Of a DNA stretch of 64,000 bases, positions 10,184 to 21,428 are shown piece by piece. Numbering within the stretch: position 1 is the first letter of the stretch; every line of letters starts with the position of its first letter. The translations under genes and the position numbers were made by a program. Source of the DNA: Pyrenophora tritici-repentis. Lineage: Eukaryota > Ascomycota > Dothideomycetes > Pleosporales > Pleosporaceae. The stretch is from NCBI RefSeq assembly GCF_003171515.1, contig NC_089394.1, positions 2,790,001 through 2,854,000 on the forward strand, written 5' to 3'. The notes under the pieces were generated by a model. That model saw nothing but the letters and a program-made list of their open reading frames with translations, made no database searches and was not told the origin of the DNA.

Positions 10184-12292
10184 ATGCGTCGCCTCGCTCT
10201 AACAACAACCACGGCGCTCTTGCTGTTGTTGGAGAGCACAAGCGCCTTCCTCCAAGCCAGCCAAAATGCCACAAGTCTAACACTTTCTAACGACCGCCTC
10301 GTAGCTTCCGTGAGTAAAAGTCGGGGATACATCAGCGTTCTCACGCTCGATGGCCAGAATTTGCTAGGTTCAGAATCTGGAGATAATACGGGTATAGGTC
10401 CATACCTGGATTGCTACTGTACACCAGCCGGCTTCTGGACACCTGGACGAGGAAAAAACGTCCAATACCAGCTCTTCAATGGCACAGACTCCACAAGCAC
10501 ACCCTACGGTGGCATCAGCATGGGCGAGACGTATGCGCTTACGGGACAAAGGTTGGAACAGTACTGGTTTCTACGGGAAGGAGAGACTGGACTACACACG
10601 TTTAGTCGGTTGGTTTACGACAATAAGACAACCCCTTTTCTGCGTAATCTACAGGAATTTCGAACTTTGTTCAGACCGAATCATGATCCACCGCTCTTCA
10701 CGCACTTTGTTGCAAACGAGCAGTTTGCGGCGCCGAGGCCGGATACAACGGGCCAAGTTGTCGTGCAAGACGCAACGTGGAAGCTGGCGAATGATCAGGA
10801 TGCGTATGTAAAAGGGGTAGGGGAGTACTTTACAAAGTACACGTTCCAGGATACTTGGCGTAACCACCGCGCTCACGGCATGTGGGCTGATGGCAGTGGG
10901 AGCAAGAACGGTACTACGTATGGCGCCTGGCTCGTCCACAACACAGTCGAAACGTACTTTAACGGTCCCGTACATTCGGATCTCGTCGTCGATGGTATCG
11001 TGTACAACTACATGGTCAGCAACCACCACGGCGACCAAACACCAAATATAACCGACGGGTTTGACCGTACCTTTGGGCCCCAATACTTCCACTTCAACGC
11101 CGGTGGTTCACTGGAAGAACTCAGAGATGATGCCTCACAGTACGGTCTCCAGCCTGACTGGAACGCCGCCTTCTACGATTCAATCGCACACCACGTACCT
11201 AATCTCGTTCCTACTTCGCAACGTGGCACTTTCAACGCAACCATCCGCCTCCCCTCTGGCGCTGAAAACGCAATCGCCATCCTAACAGCCAGCGGCCACG
11301 ACTTCCAAGACAACGTCTTCGACCCCACCGCCTACCAATACTGGACCGAGATCCCTCTTGTTACAAACACCACCTCTCAACACATCACCATCCCCCGTGT
11401 AAAGGCAGGAAGCTACCGCCTAACCATCTATGCCACTTCCATCTTCGGCGACTACACCCACGACAACATCACCATCACGCCCGGCGCCACAACCTCCCTC
11501 TCCAACCTAACATGGGCCCCCGACTCAGCGGGTAAAGAACTCTTCCGCATCGGCACTCCAGATAAATCCTCGGGCGAATACCTCCACGGCACCACAGCCT
11601 CACCCACACACCCGTTGCTAACAGAAGAATACCGTCTATACTGGGCGGCCTACGACTACATCACTGATTTCCCAAACGGTGTAACGTATCGCGTAGGCCA
11701 CGATGATGTTTCCACGGCGCTGAATTACGTCCATTGGGCTGTGTATGGTGGGAAAGCGAATTCAGAGCGGCCGGTGTCAGTGCCAGAGCACCAGTATAAT
11801 TGGACGATATTGTTTGAGGTGAGTGAGGAGGAGGTGCGAGGGAAGGACACGGCGACTTTTACGGTGCAGCTGGCAGGGGCGAAGACGGCGGCGGGTAATA
11901 CGGATGTTTTTAATGCGACGGAGAGGTGGGCGGATTTGCCGTTGGGCGTGGCGGTTAATGGGGTGGATTTAGTGCCGTGGGTTATTCCGTAAGTTCTCTT
12001 CTCTTTCTAGTGGGTTCAGGGGCAAGGCGTGCTTGAGCGGTTGAATCATAGTGTCCATGTTATTATACTAACGTGAGCCAGGCACTATCAATCATCCTCT
12101 TGTGCCGTGCGCTCGGCTGTGATATGTTACAATCTGGCTCACAAATTCACCTTTGACGCATCTATACTCAAATCAGGGGAGGAAAACAGCATCATCCTTA
12201 GTCTGCCGTACAACGGGACAAACTATGAAAGTGCGCTGCTGCCAGAGTCGGTGTATGTGCAGTATGATGCGATGAGATTGGAGGTCGAGTAG
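10184..12292 (+). CDS. Rhamnogalacturonan lyase, polysaccharide lyase family 4
   Basis: Secreted enzyme that cleaves the rhamnogalacturonan I backbone of pectin by beta-elimination. Two exons (10184-11988, 12082-12292) give 671 aa. The intron has a GTAAGT donor and an ACTAAC branch site. A signal peptide covers residues 1 to about 21. The order fits PL4: an N-terminal beta-sandwich catalytic domain (with GPYLDCYCTPAGFW), a fibronectin-like middle domain (about 345-420), and a C-terminal carbohydrate-binding-like domain ending in SVYVQYDAMRLEV. The last 70 residues lie in exon 2, so the first frame alone looks C-terminally truncated. Several N-glycosylation sites (N-x-S/T) are visible. Such genes are usually sugar-regulated; no binding sites were assigned. 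Confidence 0.9.
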
Positions 12293-12464
12293 ATAACAAG
12301 AATCAAGCACCACACTAAAAAACAAGAGTACATGTTTTGAACTTGATGATATTGTGGGATAGAAGATAATGGTAAGAGAACAATGCCTAGATAATTGGCG
12401 GGTTCTCCTTTGGATATCTGGTTGATTTATAACGACTCCGTCATGTTTTAAATATGGACCCATT

Positions 12465-13713
12465 TCAAGCAACTTCCTCAACCATCCTACCACTAAATGG
12501 CTTCTGAGCCCCCTTTTGCAAGTCACCTGTAAAAAGGTTTCCTACAGGCGCCTGTAGCCACTCATCCGGAACAGCGAGTTGGGTACCCTTTGCGTTTTGG
12601 ATGTAGCGTACGAAGAGCGGGTTTGCTCGCTCGGGTTCTGGCTCCTCTTCCTGGCCATCTTCGTCTTGCAGGGCTTTGCGGCCGCGTTTCGGGGGTTGTT
12701 TCTTGAGCAAGCGGTTGATGGTGTCGAGCTGGAAATGATAGTTAGTACATGTAGCAGAAGATATTGTACGAGTCTTGGAGTAAACGTACCTTTTCCTCCT
12801 CGTTCCTCTTTTCACTCAAGTTCTTCCTACGTCTGGCCATCTCTGCTCTACGCATGGCGTGTTCTTCGGCCGTGAGATGCTTCTTCTTTTGTGCCTCGTT
12901 GGACAGGGCGAGCAGTGTGCCGTCGCCTTCCTCTGTAACCAACGCTCGCTGTCGCTTTGTCATCTTGCTCACATCGGGTGTCTGGTCGCGGCTGAGGTCC
13001 TCATCGCTATCCATGTCCTCATCCATATCACCACCAGGTGCTACGCCCATTTCGTCGTCCTCTTCGCCCTCGGCATCTTCATCCTCACCCTCTGCGTCTT
13101 CTTCTTCGAGATCAGAATCGGGGTCGCTGAGGTCGTCGTCGTCGTCATCGTCCATGGCCATCTCCTTGGCTTCTACCCGATCTTGGGCCTTTGTAAGTTT
13201 TATTGCGGGGGCTGGCTTGACGGGTATGCCCCGATTGGCGTTGACGGTAATGCGCGGTGCTGGCGTATCCTCCATGTCGTCGTCCTCGTCACCCTCTGCG
13301 TCCATGTCGTCGTCCTCGTCGCCCTCTGCGTCTACGTCGTTCTCGTCCGAGTCGTCATCGTCGACGTCCATGGCATCGACCTCCTCGGCGTCATCCTCTT
13401 CCTCCTCATCCTCGCTGTCCACTTCCCGCACCACGCGACTGCTCCTAGAGGCACGCTTGCCCGCGACGATGTTCTGCCTGCTGACGCCTGCCTTTGGTGC
13501 GGCTCCGCCCGTGGCTTGTCTTAGTTTGTTGGGCGAAGATTTTACAGTGAGGTGGATCGACTGGCGTGTCTCCTCGGGCGAGGAGCGTTGTATGACGGCA
13601 GCGGCGGGCGACTGGTTCGCTGTTCCGCGGCGAGGGCGGGTCGAGGAGGCTGTGGGAACGGCACTGGGAGCGGTTAGAGCTTGAGGAGCTGCGCGAGACC
13701 GAAGACGAGGCAT
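12465..13713 (-). CDS. IES2: INO80 chromatin-remodelling complex subunit Ies2 (PAPA-1 domain)
   Basis: Two exons (13713-12790, 12728-12465) encode 395 aa; the intron is GT-AG and phase 0. The N-terminal half is basic and Ser-rich. Next come long Asp/Glu tracts (about 97-260), including a nearly repeated DAEGDEDDDM. The C-terminal third is the PAPA-1-like region: MTKRQRALV, then a helix with MRRAEMARRRKNLSEKRNEE, then TINRLLKKQPPKRGRK. This is the diagnostic order of Ies2, which helps activate the INO80 ATPase that moves H2A.Z nucleosomes. A second start at 14015 in another frame is discussed under findings. The antisense strand has a long Ser-rich frame that is a shadow of the Asp/Glu tracts. 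Confidence 0.85.
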
Positions 13714-14332
13714 GGTGGTGAGAGGTGGTCAAGTAAAGGGTCAATATCACAAAGGGCTGCGACGGCGTGCTGAAGACGGGCTGTGTCGGGGGGTGCAGGC
13801 GTGGTACAAAGGTGGTTGTGAAATTCAGGCGCTCTCGGCTTGGGTGGTTGTAAGAGCTCCCCGTGCGTGTTTGTCTCGCCGCTGGGTCGGCGATAGGAGC
13901 TATCCGTCGTACAGTCAGCCACATACCTGCTGTTTCCTCTTCCATCCCATCCATCCTCAGACTCGTCATACTCGGTGCTTATGCGTCGCATCCGTTTAGC
14001 CGCGCGGTCGGCCATGATCGCCTTTGGATTGAGAACGTCAGTGAGACTATTGACTGGGTCCAATTGAGAGTTGCGACGAATCAACGCGTCTTGAATAACT
14101 TTACGTGTGCTGTCTCAGACCGCAGATGGAGATTCGGGGCATCTTCCCCAGATCTAGTCCCAAAGCAGCTAGCGTACTACATTTAGCATATGTGAACGCT
14201 TTAGATATGCTCGCCATCCAAAACCAAGATTAATCCATTTTACTTCACGTATGCTTGGTGTTGTTGTTTTCAACAGATGTAGTGGATTAACGGACTATCT
14301 CGTTTTAATATTTATACGAGCTTCTCCCTCCC
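13714..14332. other. Intergenic: 5' region of IES2 and 3' flank of the NmrA-like gene
   Basis: A minus-strand frame starting with ATG at 14015 runs to 13674, overlapping the IES2 start in another frame. Otherwise no signal is seen. Confidence 0.35.
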
Positions 14333-15268
14333 TTAACCGAGGCTCTTCTTGACAATCTCCTCCAAGCTCTCACTCGGCACACCCAGCTTCTCATTCCATA
14401 AGCCTTGAGATACAAAGTTACCTAGCTCCTCCTCCTTGCCATATGTAGCGCCTAGAATCAGGGGAACAAGGCCCGAAAAGTCTCCCTTCTGAAGCTTGCC
14501 ACGTCCATCCGCAATGAGGTCCTTGGTGCTGACATTGTTGACGGTCCACTTTGCGCCCGTGACCTTCTCGATCGCGGCGAGGATTTCCTTCTGCGACGCT
14601 TGCACCTCACTGACGTAGACGTATTGGTTCTTGGTTAGGTCCTCCTTCTCGAGCGCCTTGACGGTTGCGAGACCAATCTTGCGGAGAGTAGTATTTGAGA
14701 CAGTGGCTTCACCATTGTCGTATAGAGTGGCTGTCTTGGAAGCAGCATCGAAGCCTAGGAAACCAGTCTTCAGGCCCCAGTCCAAGAAGGGACCAGTGAC
14801 GATAGATGTCCAACTGATTTCCTTCTCCTTGTTCTTGAGATAATTGACTGCGCCAATCTTAGCCTCAAAGACAGGCACGATAGCACGGATCCTTGCGTCA
14901 AGTGTGTTGCTTCCATACTCCGAGGGGATGAAGCGCTGCACACCTGCGGCAATGGCGGCATCAATCAACTTATTCTGATCGCCAAGCCCCATGCCGCCAA
15001 CAAGAGAGACGACAGCATCCTGGCCTTTGAAAGCATCTTTCAGACTGTCTGCCGAATCATAGTCTGCTTTGATGACCTTCACGCCAGATGGAAAGGTCGC
15101 GGCAGAGCTTTGGCGCGAAAGAACTGTCGTGTTGAAGGAGGATTCCTTTAGGAAAACATCCAGAATTGCGGGTCCTAGGTTTCCACTCGCCTGACTGTTT
15201 TTAGTTACAAGATCTTAAGTCATGTGAAAGAGACATACTCCGACGATGATGACATTCTTGATAGCCAT
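14333..15268 (-). CDS. NmrA-like / isoflavone-reductase-like NAD(P)-binding protein
   Basis: Two exons (15268-15239, 15190-14333) give 295 aa. The 10-codon first exon supplies the start of the Rossmann fold. After splicing the N-terminus reads IIVGASGNLGPAIL, the GxxGxxG dinucleotide motif, which neither exon shows alone. Downstream, AVVSLVGG, the IPSEYGS segment and a WTSIVTGPFLDWGL segment are typical of the atypical short-chain dehydrogenases related to NmrA, isoflavone reductase and phenylcoumaran benzylic ether reductase. Fungal members act either as reductases in secondary metabolism or as redox sensors, and the sequence does not decide between these. No biosynthetic cluster surrounds it. 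Confidence 0.85.
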
Positions 15269-15998
15269 ATTGGGTGAGTGATGGTTTGAATCGTATTTAC
15301 GAAGTGTCTTGATGTAATGCGGAGACTGATTGATGGGACGATAGAATACTTGCTGTCTTCCTACAAGTAAGGTACATAGGACTATATGTACCAAACAAAG
15401 ACGTGATCTTGCATGGCTATGATGCGGCTATAGGGCCCCACATTATTCTCATACACTGCTGCTTTGAAATCGCGCTCTCCCAAGGCACCTATTCATAAGC
15501 TAAACTTGGCCCCAGAACTTGAGAGTATCCGGTTCCGGTACTTTAACTTTGGCAGGAACGCGCAGTAGTCAGCCGTCGACTGGAAGGCCTGGTTTCACTC
15601 TGAAGTAGACGGGCCGAGTCACGTTCGCCCATGAGTGTTTACGATAGCTTCGGAATGTGCCCCGCAATCATGACAAAGCTACCGCCGAAGATACCGTGAA
15701 TTGTCCCGAGTTCATACAGCAGGTCCATGTCGAGGTTGGGTTTCACGCGTCCCTAGCTTTCTTGTTGGGTTGGGAGCATGATGTTGGGGTAATGGAGGGG
15801 CTGCTGAGCAAATCAAACGGAAGCGCGCCGTCCACCGCGCTAACTGGCTGTTGGCTTCTATACCAGACCTCTACTATTACATTCCTCCGCACATTGTTTC
15901 ACACCGAGACATCAGATCTACATTCGGTGGTACAGATCATCAATGGTATCATCTACACTGCTTCCTAAGTGGAGTACCCGCATGGCCATCCAACAGCG
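15269..15998. other. Intergenic, 0.73 kb
   Basis: Promoter of the NmrA-like gene and 3' flank of the large hypothetical gene. No gene seen. Confidence 0.4.
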
Positions 15999-17990
15999 TT
16001 ATTCTTCATCATCAAGATTCAACCGGGACTCTATGATTCCCCACTTTTCCAGCTGTATGAGCAGCTCTAGTGGATCCTCCGCGTTCCAAGCACTGATCTC
16101 CCATTCCGTGCGGTTCCGTCCGAAGCCTTTGTCGTAGACTGCTGGAATCTTCTCAATAGTCCACACGATACACCGCTGCGATGCATTCAGCTGGCGGAGG
16201 TATTCGCGAACTTTCATCAAAGCATCATTAGTGCCCATCTTCCGCACCGTGTTCACTGATGCCACCATGTACGACCCTGGACATTTCGTATTGAGCTGCA
16301 CGTGCGAATGGAAGTTATCAATGTCTGCTATGATGGTCTGATAAGCATCCTTGCTGAGGCCAAGCGTATCCATTTCAGGCGTATGTGGAGGATAAATTGG
16401 ATGGCGGAATCCAAAGCGCACTATCCTCAGCCTCGATCCATTTTCTGTCGTCTTACGACATTCTAATCTTCGATTGTGCTCATACCTAGTCCGGTTGACG
16501 GTACTAGGTGTTCGCTCCTTCCAAGCTCGGGTACCGCGCGCCTCGAGCAAGTCTTTCTTCAGTGTGGCATTGGCATATTCTAGCCTCTTGTTCACGAACG
16601 GATCATCTTCCTTTTCGACCATGTACTTGGCGTAAGTGGTGCATCGCGTTCGTGAATTGATGCTAGCTCTCATCCAGGCTCGAAAGTATGGGTCCACGCC
16701 ATAGCGATCAACATTGGCGTTCATAATACGCCACTTGTGGGATGGGATAGCGTTGGGCCAGAGAGCACAGGGTCTCGAGCGATCTCGAATTTGTGATTGT
16801 TGATGGTGGTAGTCATGACCGCGCATGCATTTAGTTGTCATGGTCGTCGCAGATACTGACTGGCGCTCAAGTCTCGGTCGGGGCGTTTGCTCGTACTTTG
16901 CAAGTGGAAAGACATTAATGAAAGACAGTCGTTGCCCCATACGCGTTCCGGATTTCTCTACTGGTCCAGATACCCGCGTCTCTCGTCGAGCCTGCTCTTG
17001 TCTCACATGCAGGACCTGGATATGTGCTTCCGCAATTCGACGTGGCCAGAAAAGCGAAAAGGACTGGACGCAAACCATGACGGATACCCCCCTCGCTTGA
17101 AAGTTCCAAGAGATATCTTCAAGGAGTTTGTGAAGCGTGACGGCGTGTTGCTTGCTACCCTTTAGCTGCTCGGTCGTGTCGAAGAAACTATTCTTTGCGC
17201 GTGTCGACGATTCTGTTTCAGTACCACTGTCTTCCTCCGCTTTGGCTCGATTTCTCCGTCTTGCATCTTTGGACGTGTCCTCCAGAAAGTTGAAAAGCGC
17301 AGCAATTAAGCGGACGTAGTCTGTATAAGTAATGCCGTGGTCCGCCAACGCCGTCGTATACTCGATGGGTTCACACAGGCGGAAGGAGGCTACGAAATGT
17401 GTCCGAGGGTCAGCACACTGCTCGCGGTCACAGACCCCAGGGATGATCATTCCAATGTCGTCAACGAAGCGCTTCTCTGGCTGTTCAGGAGGTATGCGAA
17501 AGTCGCTTGGCTGTACATTGAATCTTGGAACATTTTGTCTGCTTAAGCCTGTCTTAGGTAATGACTTTAAGCGGCTGATTGTTGAAGACTTTCCCCTTTC
17601 ATCAATCGGACGAAAATTGGTGAAGCTGTCTAAGGTGTAGATACTAGGCGACGTTGCGGATGAACCTTGGCTGGCTTCTAGTGATGATGACCTGGTTCGA
17701 GTTGAGGAATCTTCGATTGTGCTACCAGAACGACGTTTGTGGGATAGGTGCGTGTGTGTTACGCCAGGAAGAGTGCTGACATCAACAACATCGCAATTTT
17801 CGCAAGCATCAGCCTCCGTAATGTCGACTTTGGCAAAATCGTTCCTCAAAGGTATTGGGCTTGACTGGCTGCGTGAAATGGTGGGCCTGGTCAGTCCTTC
17901 CACTCTTAACTCTTCTAGTTCCATGTTCATCATATATTCCACCAACTCATGCGCGATATCTGAGACGAACCGATCATTTGTTCTTCGCAC
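15999..17990 (-). CDS. Large uncharacterised protein, 5' end unresolved
   Basis: A minus-strand frame stays open for about 660 codons and looks like real protein, but I recognise no domain. The N-terminal half is Ser/Thr-rich with charged patches. The C-terminal half is denser in hydrophobic residues and includes SFSLFWPRRIAEAHIQ, YGVDPYFRAWMRAS and ECRKTTENGSRLRIVRFGF, and it ends ESRLNLDDEE. No signal peptide or membrane segment. The first in-frame ATG is at 17933, yet the 19 codons before it also look coding. Upstream (17990-18576) other frames look partly coding but no clean splice joins them, so the true start may lie up to 600 bp further or the 5' end may be damaged. Confidence 0.6.
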   Translation of the reverse strand: MRRTNDRFVSDIAHELVEYMMNMELEELRVEGLTRPTISRSQSSPIPLRNDFAKVDITEADACENCDVVDVSTLPGVTHTHLSHKRRSGSTIEDSSTRTRSSSLEASQGSSATSPSIYTLDSFTNFRPIDERGKSSTISRLKSLPKTGLSRQNVPRFNVQPSDFRIPPEQPEKRFVDDIGMIIPGVCDREQCADPRTHFVASFRLCEPIEYTTALADHGITYTDYVRLIAALFNFLEDTSKDARRRNRAKAEEDSGTETESSTRAKNSFFDTTEQLKGSKQHAVTLHKLLEDISWNFQARGVSVMVCVQSFSLFWPRRIAEAHIQVLHVRQEQARRETRVSGPVEKSGTRMGQRLSFINVFPLAKYEQTPRPRLERQSVSATTMTTKCMRGHDYHHQQSQIRDRSRPCALWPNAIPSHKWRIMNANVDRYGVDPYFRAWMRASINSRTRCTTYAKYMVEKEDDPFVNKRLEYANATLKKDLLEARGTRAWKERTPSTVNRTRYEHNRRLECRKTTENGSRLRIVRFGFRHPIYPPHTPEMDTLGLSKDAYQTIIADIDNFHSHVQLNTKCPGSYMVASVNTVRKMGTNDALMKVREYLRQLNASQRCIVWTIEKIPAVYDKGFGRNRTEWEISAWNAEDPLELLIQLEKWGIIESRLNLDDEE

Positions 17991-19335
17991 ACAAGACTAA
18001 GTGGTACCCCAGTTTTGATATCGATGGAAATTTTGAGAGCTTTGACAACCCTGCGGTCTTTAACAACCAACGCCGAATTGAAACACGAGGCAAGATTTGC
18101 ATGTCCCGCCCCGATGGTAAGCTCCGCCCAAAGCAGCTGCACAAGATAACAAAATGACGAACATACACGCCGAGGATCTCAGCTAGAATGATTTTGCCCC
18201 TTCCATCGCGATCGTTCCAGATGGGGTTGTTGTATCCAGCCGGCGTGGCCGATGTGAACAAAGAAAGTAAGCAAGGGATGAGGCCTTGGCGCACGCCTTG
18301 AACCGCTCATCTCGGTATACCTGTGTAACTTACGACGCTATCAGAACGCCGAGGCCACAAAGCCATGTGCCGGGGAAAAGGGTGTCGTCTGGCCCTAGAT
18401 CTCTCATGCAGGTCATTTACGGCTGGAGGTACCGCCGGAGCAGCATGGGAATCTTGGATGCCGGGGACCTTGAGCGACAAAGCAGGGTCCCCACGATTGG
18501 GAAAACCGTTACAGGAGTAGATATCTTTGGGTGTAGCTTGGCTGTTGGCGCTCCAGGCTCCGCTCGTCCGAGGCATTCGTCACTTCCTGCTCTATTGTCA
18601 AAGACGGAAGTAGTGCCCATCAACCACCTGCGGAAATAAGAGACTCCGGGCGAGACCGCAGTTCGGTATAATCCTGGGGATCTAGAATCTGGTCACCGCG
18701 GATTACTGCTTCGATGCGGGATCAACAGAGCACTGGTGGGCTGTGAAAGTCACGTTGTCACGTGACCCTTCTTTTATTGTTATCTTGTTTGTTCAACTTA
18801 CACTACTTGGGATCATATAGAAATTAGAGTCATATGTGTTTCCGTATGACTCTATTCTAATATATACATGTCATATGGGAGTCAACGCATACTCATCCGT
18901 GATGTGGACGTTTGCAGTCATGTATACTTGAATCTCTGAGTCGATGGAGTATGACAGGGCTCTTGGTCATCAGATCGCATTCACTCGAGTTTTACTATAT
19001 ATTTGCATAGATTTTGATTACTGTATTCTACTATAAGGAACTTTCGTTCGCGTCTACATATTTATACATCCAACACGCACTAGAAGTTTAACATAACTAT
19101 ACATACCAACAACATGAATCTTAATTGTTTGAAAGCCTGTAGGTAGTCTTCCAAGTTTACACACAGATTATATATTGTTGCTCCAATCACATTGATGATA
19201 GGGCAACTTCTCACAGTCACCACATCTTAAACCATTGAACAGCATCTTCAAAGCTACCCCGAAAGCTTCCAAAAGCAATTCAACGCTCGCTCCAACGCTC
19301 CATCCTCTCACCAAAAGCAAGTACACCAAGTCAAC
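17991..19335. other. Intergenic / unresolved 5' exons, AT-rich on the right
   Basis: 17991-18576 probably contains upstream coding or leader of the minus-strand protein; a minus-strand ATG frame runs 18576-18307. 18640-19335 is AT-rich and holds the promoter of the J-domain gene. A short inverted repeat (AGAGTCATA with its complement) lies at 18826-18853; no function is evident. Confidence 0.35.
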
Positions 19336-20094
19336 ATGCCTCACCCTGTCTACGATGGCGGTCCATTAGACCCTTTTGCTGACTACAAGGCCATGTTGAA
19401 CGAAATCTCTGGGGATGCGGAGGGTAGTAGACCTAGCACTCGTGGTCCGTCTCAGTGGTATGCGACGGAAACATGCGTTCCCTCTAACTTGCGCGAGGCT
19501 CCTATTTCGTACTCGTATTTTAATGGATCTAGTCGTAACAGCCGATCGTCGTCTCAGTACCGCACTGAAGAGCGTGTGCCTCGTGGTGAGCGTTCCTAGT
19601 ACCGCACTGAACAACGTGCCCCACGCCCGCAAGCAGAGTTTCGCGATTCACGGGGTGACTGACACTACGAGTACACCCATACCTCCTCTTCATCTCAGCC
19701 TCCTCCGCCTCAGCCTCGCCGTACATATACCGCACGTCCACGCACACCCTCTTACTCTTCGTCTTCCTACTCTTCATCATCTTCTTCCGAGCAGAATGAC
19801 CACTACACCCGTTCCCGCGCCCACTCACCACCCCCATCCCCACCACTTCAAGGTACCAAGCCGCGCAATGATTTGTACGCTGTTCTGGGTCTCTCGCGGT
19901 CAGCGACAGCGACTAAGATCAAGAAGGCGCACCGTGCTATGAGTTTGAAGTGGCATCCTGATCGTTGTGGAGAGGGTATGAAGAATAAGGCTACGGAGAT
20001 GATGGCGGAGATCAACCACGCGAACGATGTTTTGGGCGATGAGAAGAAGCGGGCGTATCATGATAGGACGGGTTTGATGGCGTCGGATTTGTAG
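19336..20094 (+). pseudogene. J-domain (DnaJ-type) protein with two in-frame stop codons
   Basis: One frame runs from the ATG at 19336 to the stop at 20092-20094, interrupted only by TAG at 19597-19599 and TGA at 19660-19662. The first part (87 codons) is Ser/Arg-rich. The last ~75 codons are a J-domain, DLYAVLGLSRSATATKIKKA, with the HPD tripeptide (KWHPDRCG) that stimulates Hsp70. A tandem repeat around YRTE flanks the first stop: the upstream copy reads QYRTEER and the downstream copy has a stop where Q is expected. Both stops are one C-to-T change away from CAG and CGA. Either this is a pseudogene, or introns that I could not fit remove the stops. Confidence 0.6.
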
Positions 20095-20287
20095 GGGATG
20101 AGGTGAGTTTTTGTGAGTTTTTTTTTAGTTTTGATCTTCTGTTTTCTTGTATGTTGGTTATTGCATAGAGCAGTGTCGATTTATCTATTTTTTATTGACA
20201 TTTTCGAATAGATCTTTATAGATGTATCAGTTTCTTCATTGGCAATACATACGTGATATACATAGATCCTACATCCCATCTCCCTCC

Positions 20288-21185
20288 TCACCCCATAGGC
20301 ACAGGTCTCAAATGCCCATCCTTATCGTACTTTGCCTTGAAAAACGTATAACTCAACGTCACAGTCTCGATGCCCTTCATATTCGGATCCGTAACAAACT
20401 CCGGATCAATGTAAAAGAAGACGGGCATATCCACCGTCTCTCCTGCATTCAACCTCTGCTCCTCAAAGCAAAAACACTGGATCTTACTGAAATAAGGCGC
20501 CACCTGGCCCGGTGTTACAGAGTACGTGGCTACGCCGATGATGTCTTCGGGCGACTTGTTGGTCGCTGTGTAGAAGGCGAGGGCGGTCTCGCCAGGGAGG
20601 ACGCGCACTTCGCGTTGCTGGGGCACGAATTTCCAGGGTAGCACGTCCGAGACGGAGCCGTTGAATGTTATGCGGATTCTTGGGTGGTTTTCTACGGGTC
20701 GTAGACGCTCCGAGGGGTCAATGGAGGTGTCGCCGCCGTGGGCTGCGGATTTAATGGGTTGACCTCCCCAGCCGGTTTGCTGGCAGATCTGTGACAACAG
20801 TGTTAGACAGATTTTTTTGGTGGAAAGTATTTGGAGAAGTCTACCATTTTGTACATTGGAACTGAGCCGTACGTTATTGCTACAAAGCCCACTATTACAC
20901 TAAAAACATAGTTCCTTAATCTTGATTAGCGTGAATGAAACTGCGCAATTGTTTAACATTTGCGCACATGACTGTCCTGTTCTTCATCTTATACTGCGCA
21001 TGCATCTGGTCCATCCTCGGTGCCGCGCTCTGCGGCGCAGACTTTGTAGTGGTTAAACATCTTCGTGCAGCGAAAGTGGGATTGCGCGCGCGCGGTATTC
21101 GAGTGAGTGAACGGGTGCATGCGGAGCAAGTCCAGGATCCAAATGTCCGCAAAGGCAGCTGTCTGAATGGTAAGGCAGTAGACAT
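20288..21185 (-). CDS. COX11: Cytochrome c oxidase assembly protein COX11 (copper chaperone)
   Basis: Mitochondrial inner-membrane protein that delivers copper to the CuB site of cytochrome oxidase subunit 1. Three exons (21185-20968, 20914-20845, 20788-20288) give 262 aa with GT-AG introns and intact frame. Residues 1 to about 50 form a basic, Arg-rich presequence. The small second exon provides the single membrane helix (SVIVGFVAITYGSVPMYKM). The soluble domain starts ICQQTGWGG and carries the copper motif CFCFEEQ, followed by the immunoglobulin-like fold typical of the family. Neither the leader exon nor the third exon alone would show the membrane anchor. Confidence 0.93.
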
Positions 21186-21428
21186 TGTTCAGTGGGAAGA
21201 GGGGGGATCAGATATCTCGGTGGAGACGCTTCGGTCGAGTGATGAGCAATGGATGTTCGCCGCGGGATTTAGCCGTTTTGGGAACGAGACATCTCCGGCT
21301 TGCGACCAAAAGTTCCCTTCCAACTTGCGACTGCCATCTACGTTACTTTCACAGCGATTTTCCCACGCGCATACAATCTGATACCGCCAGAACAAACAGA
21401 TAATTACTCTAGAACAAAACAACACAAA

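Noticed and set aside
12764..13684. 306-codon Ser-rich frame on the plus strand
   Set aside because: Mirror image of the Asp/Glu codons of IES2 on the other strand; no protein-like features of its own.
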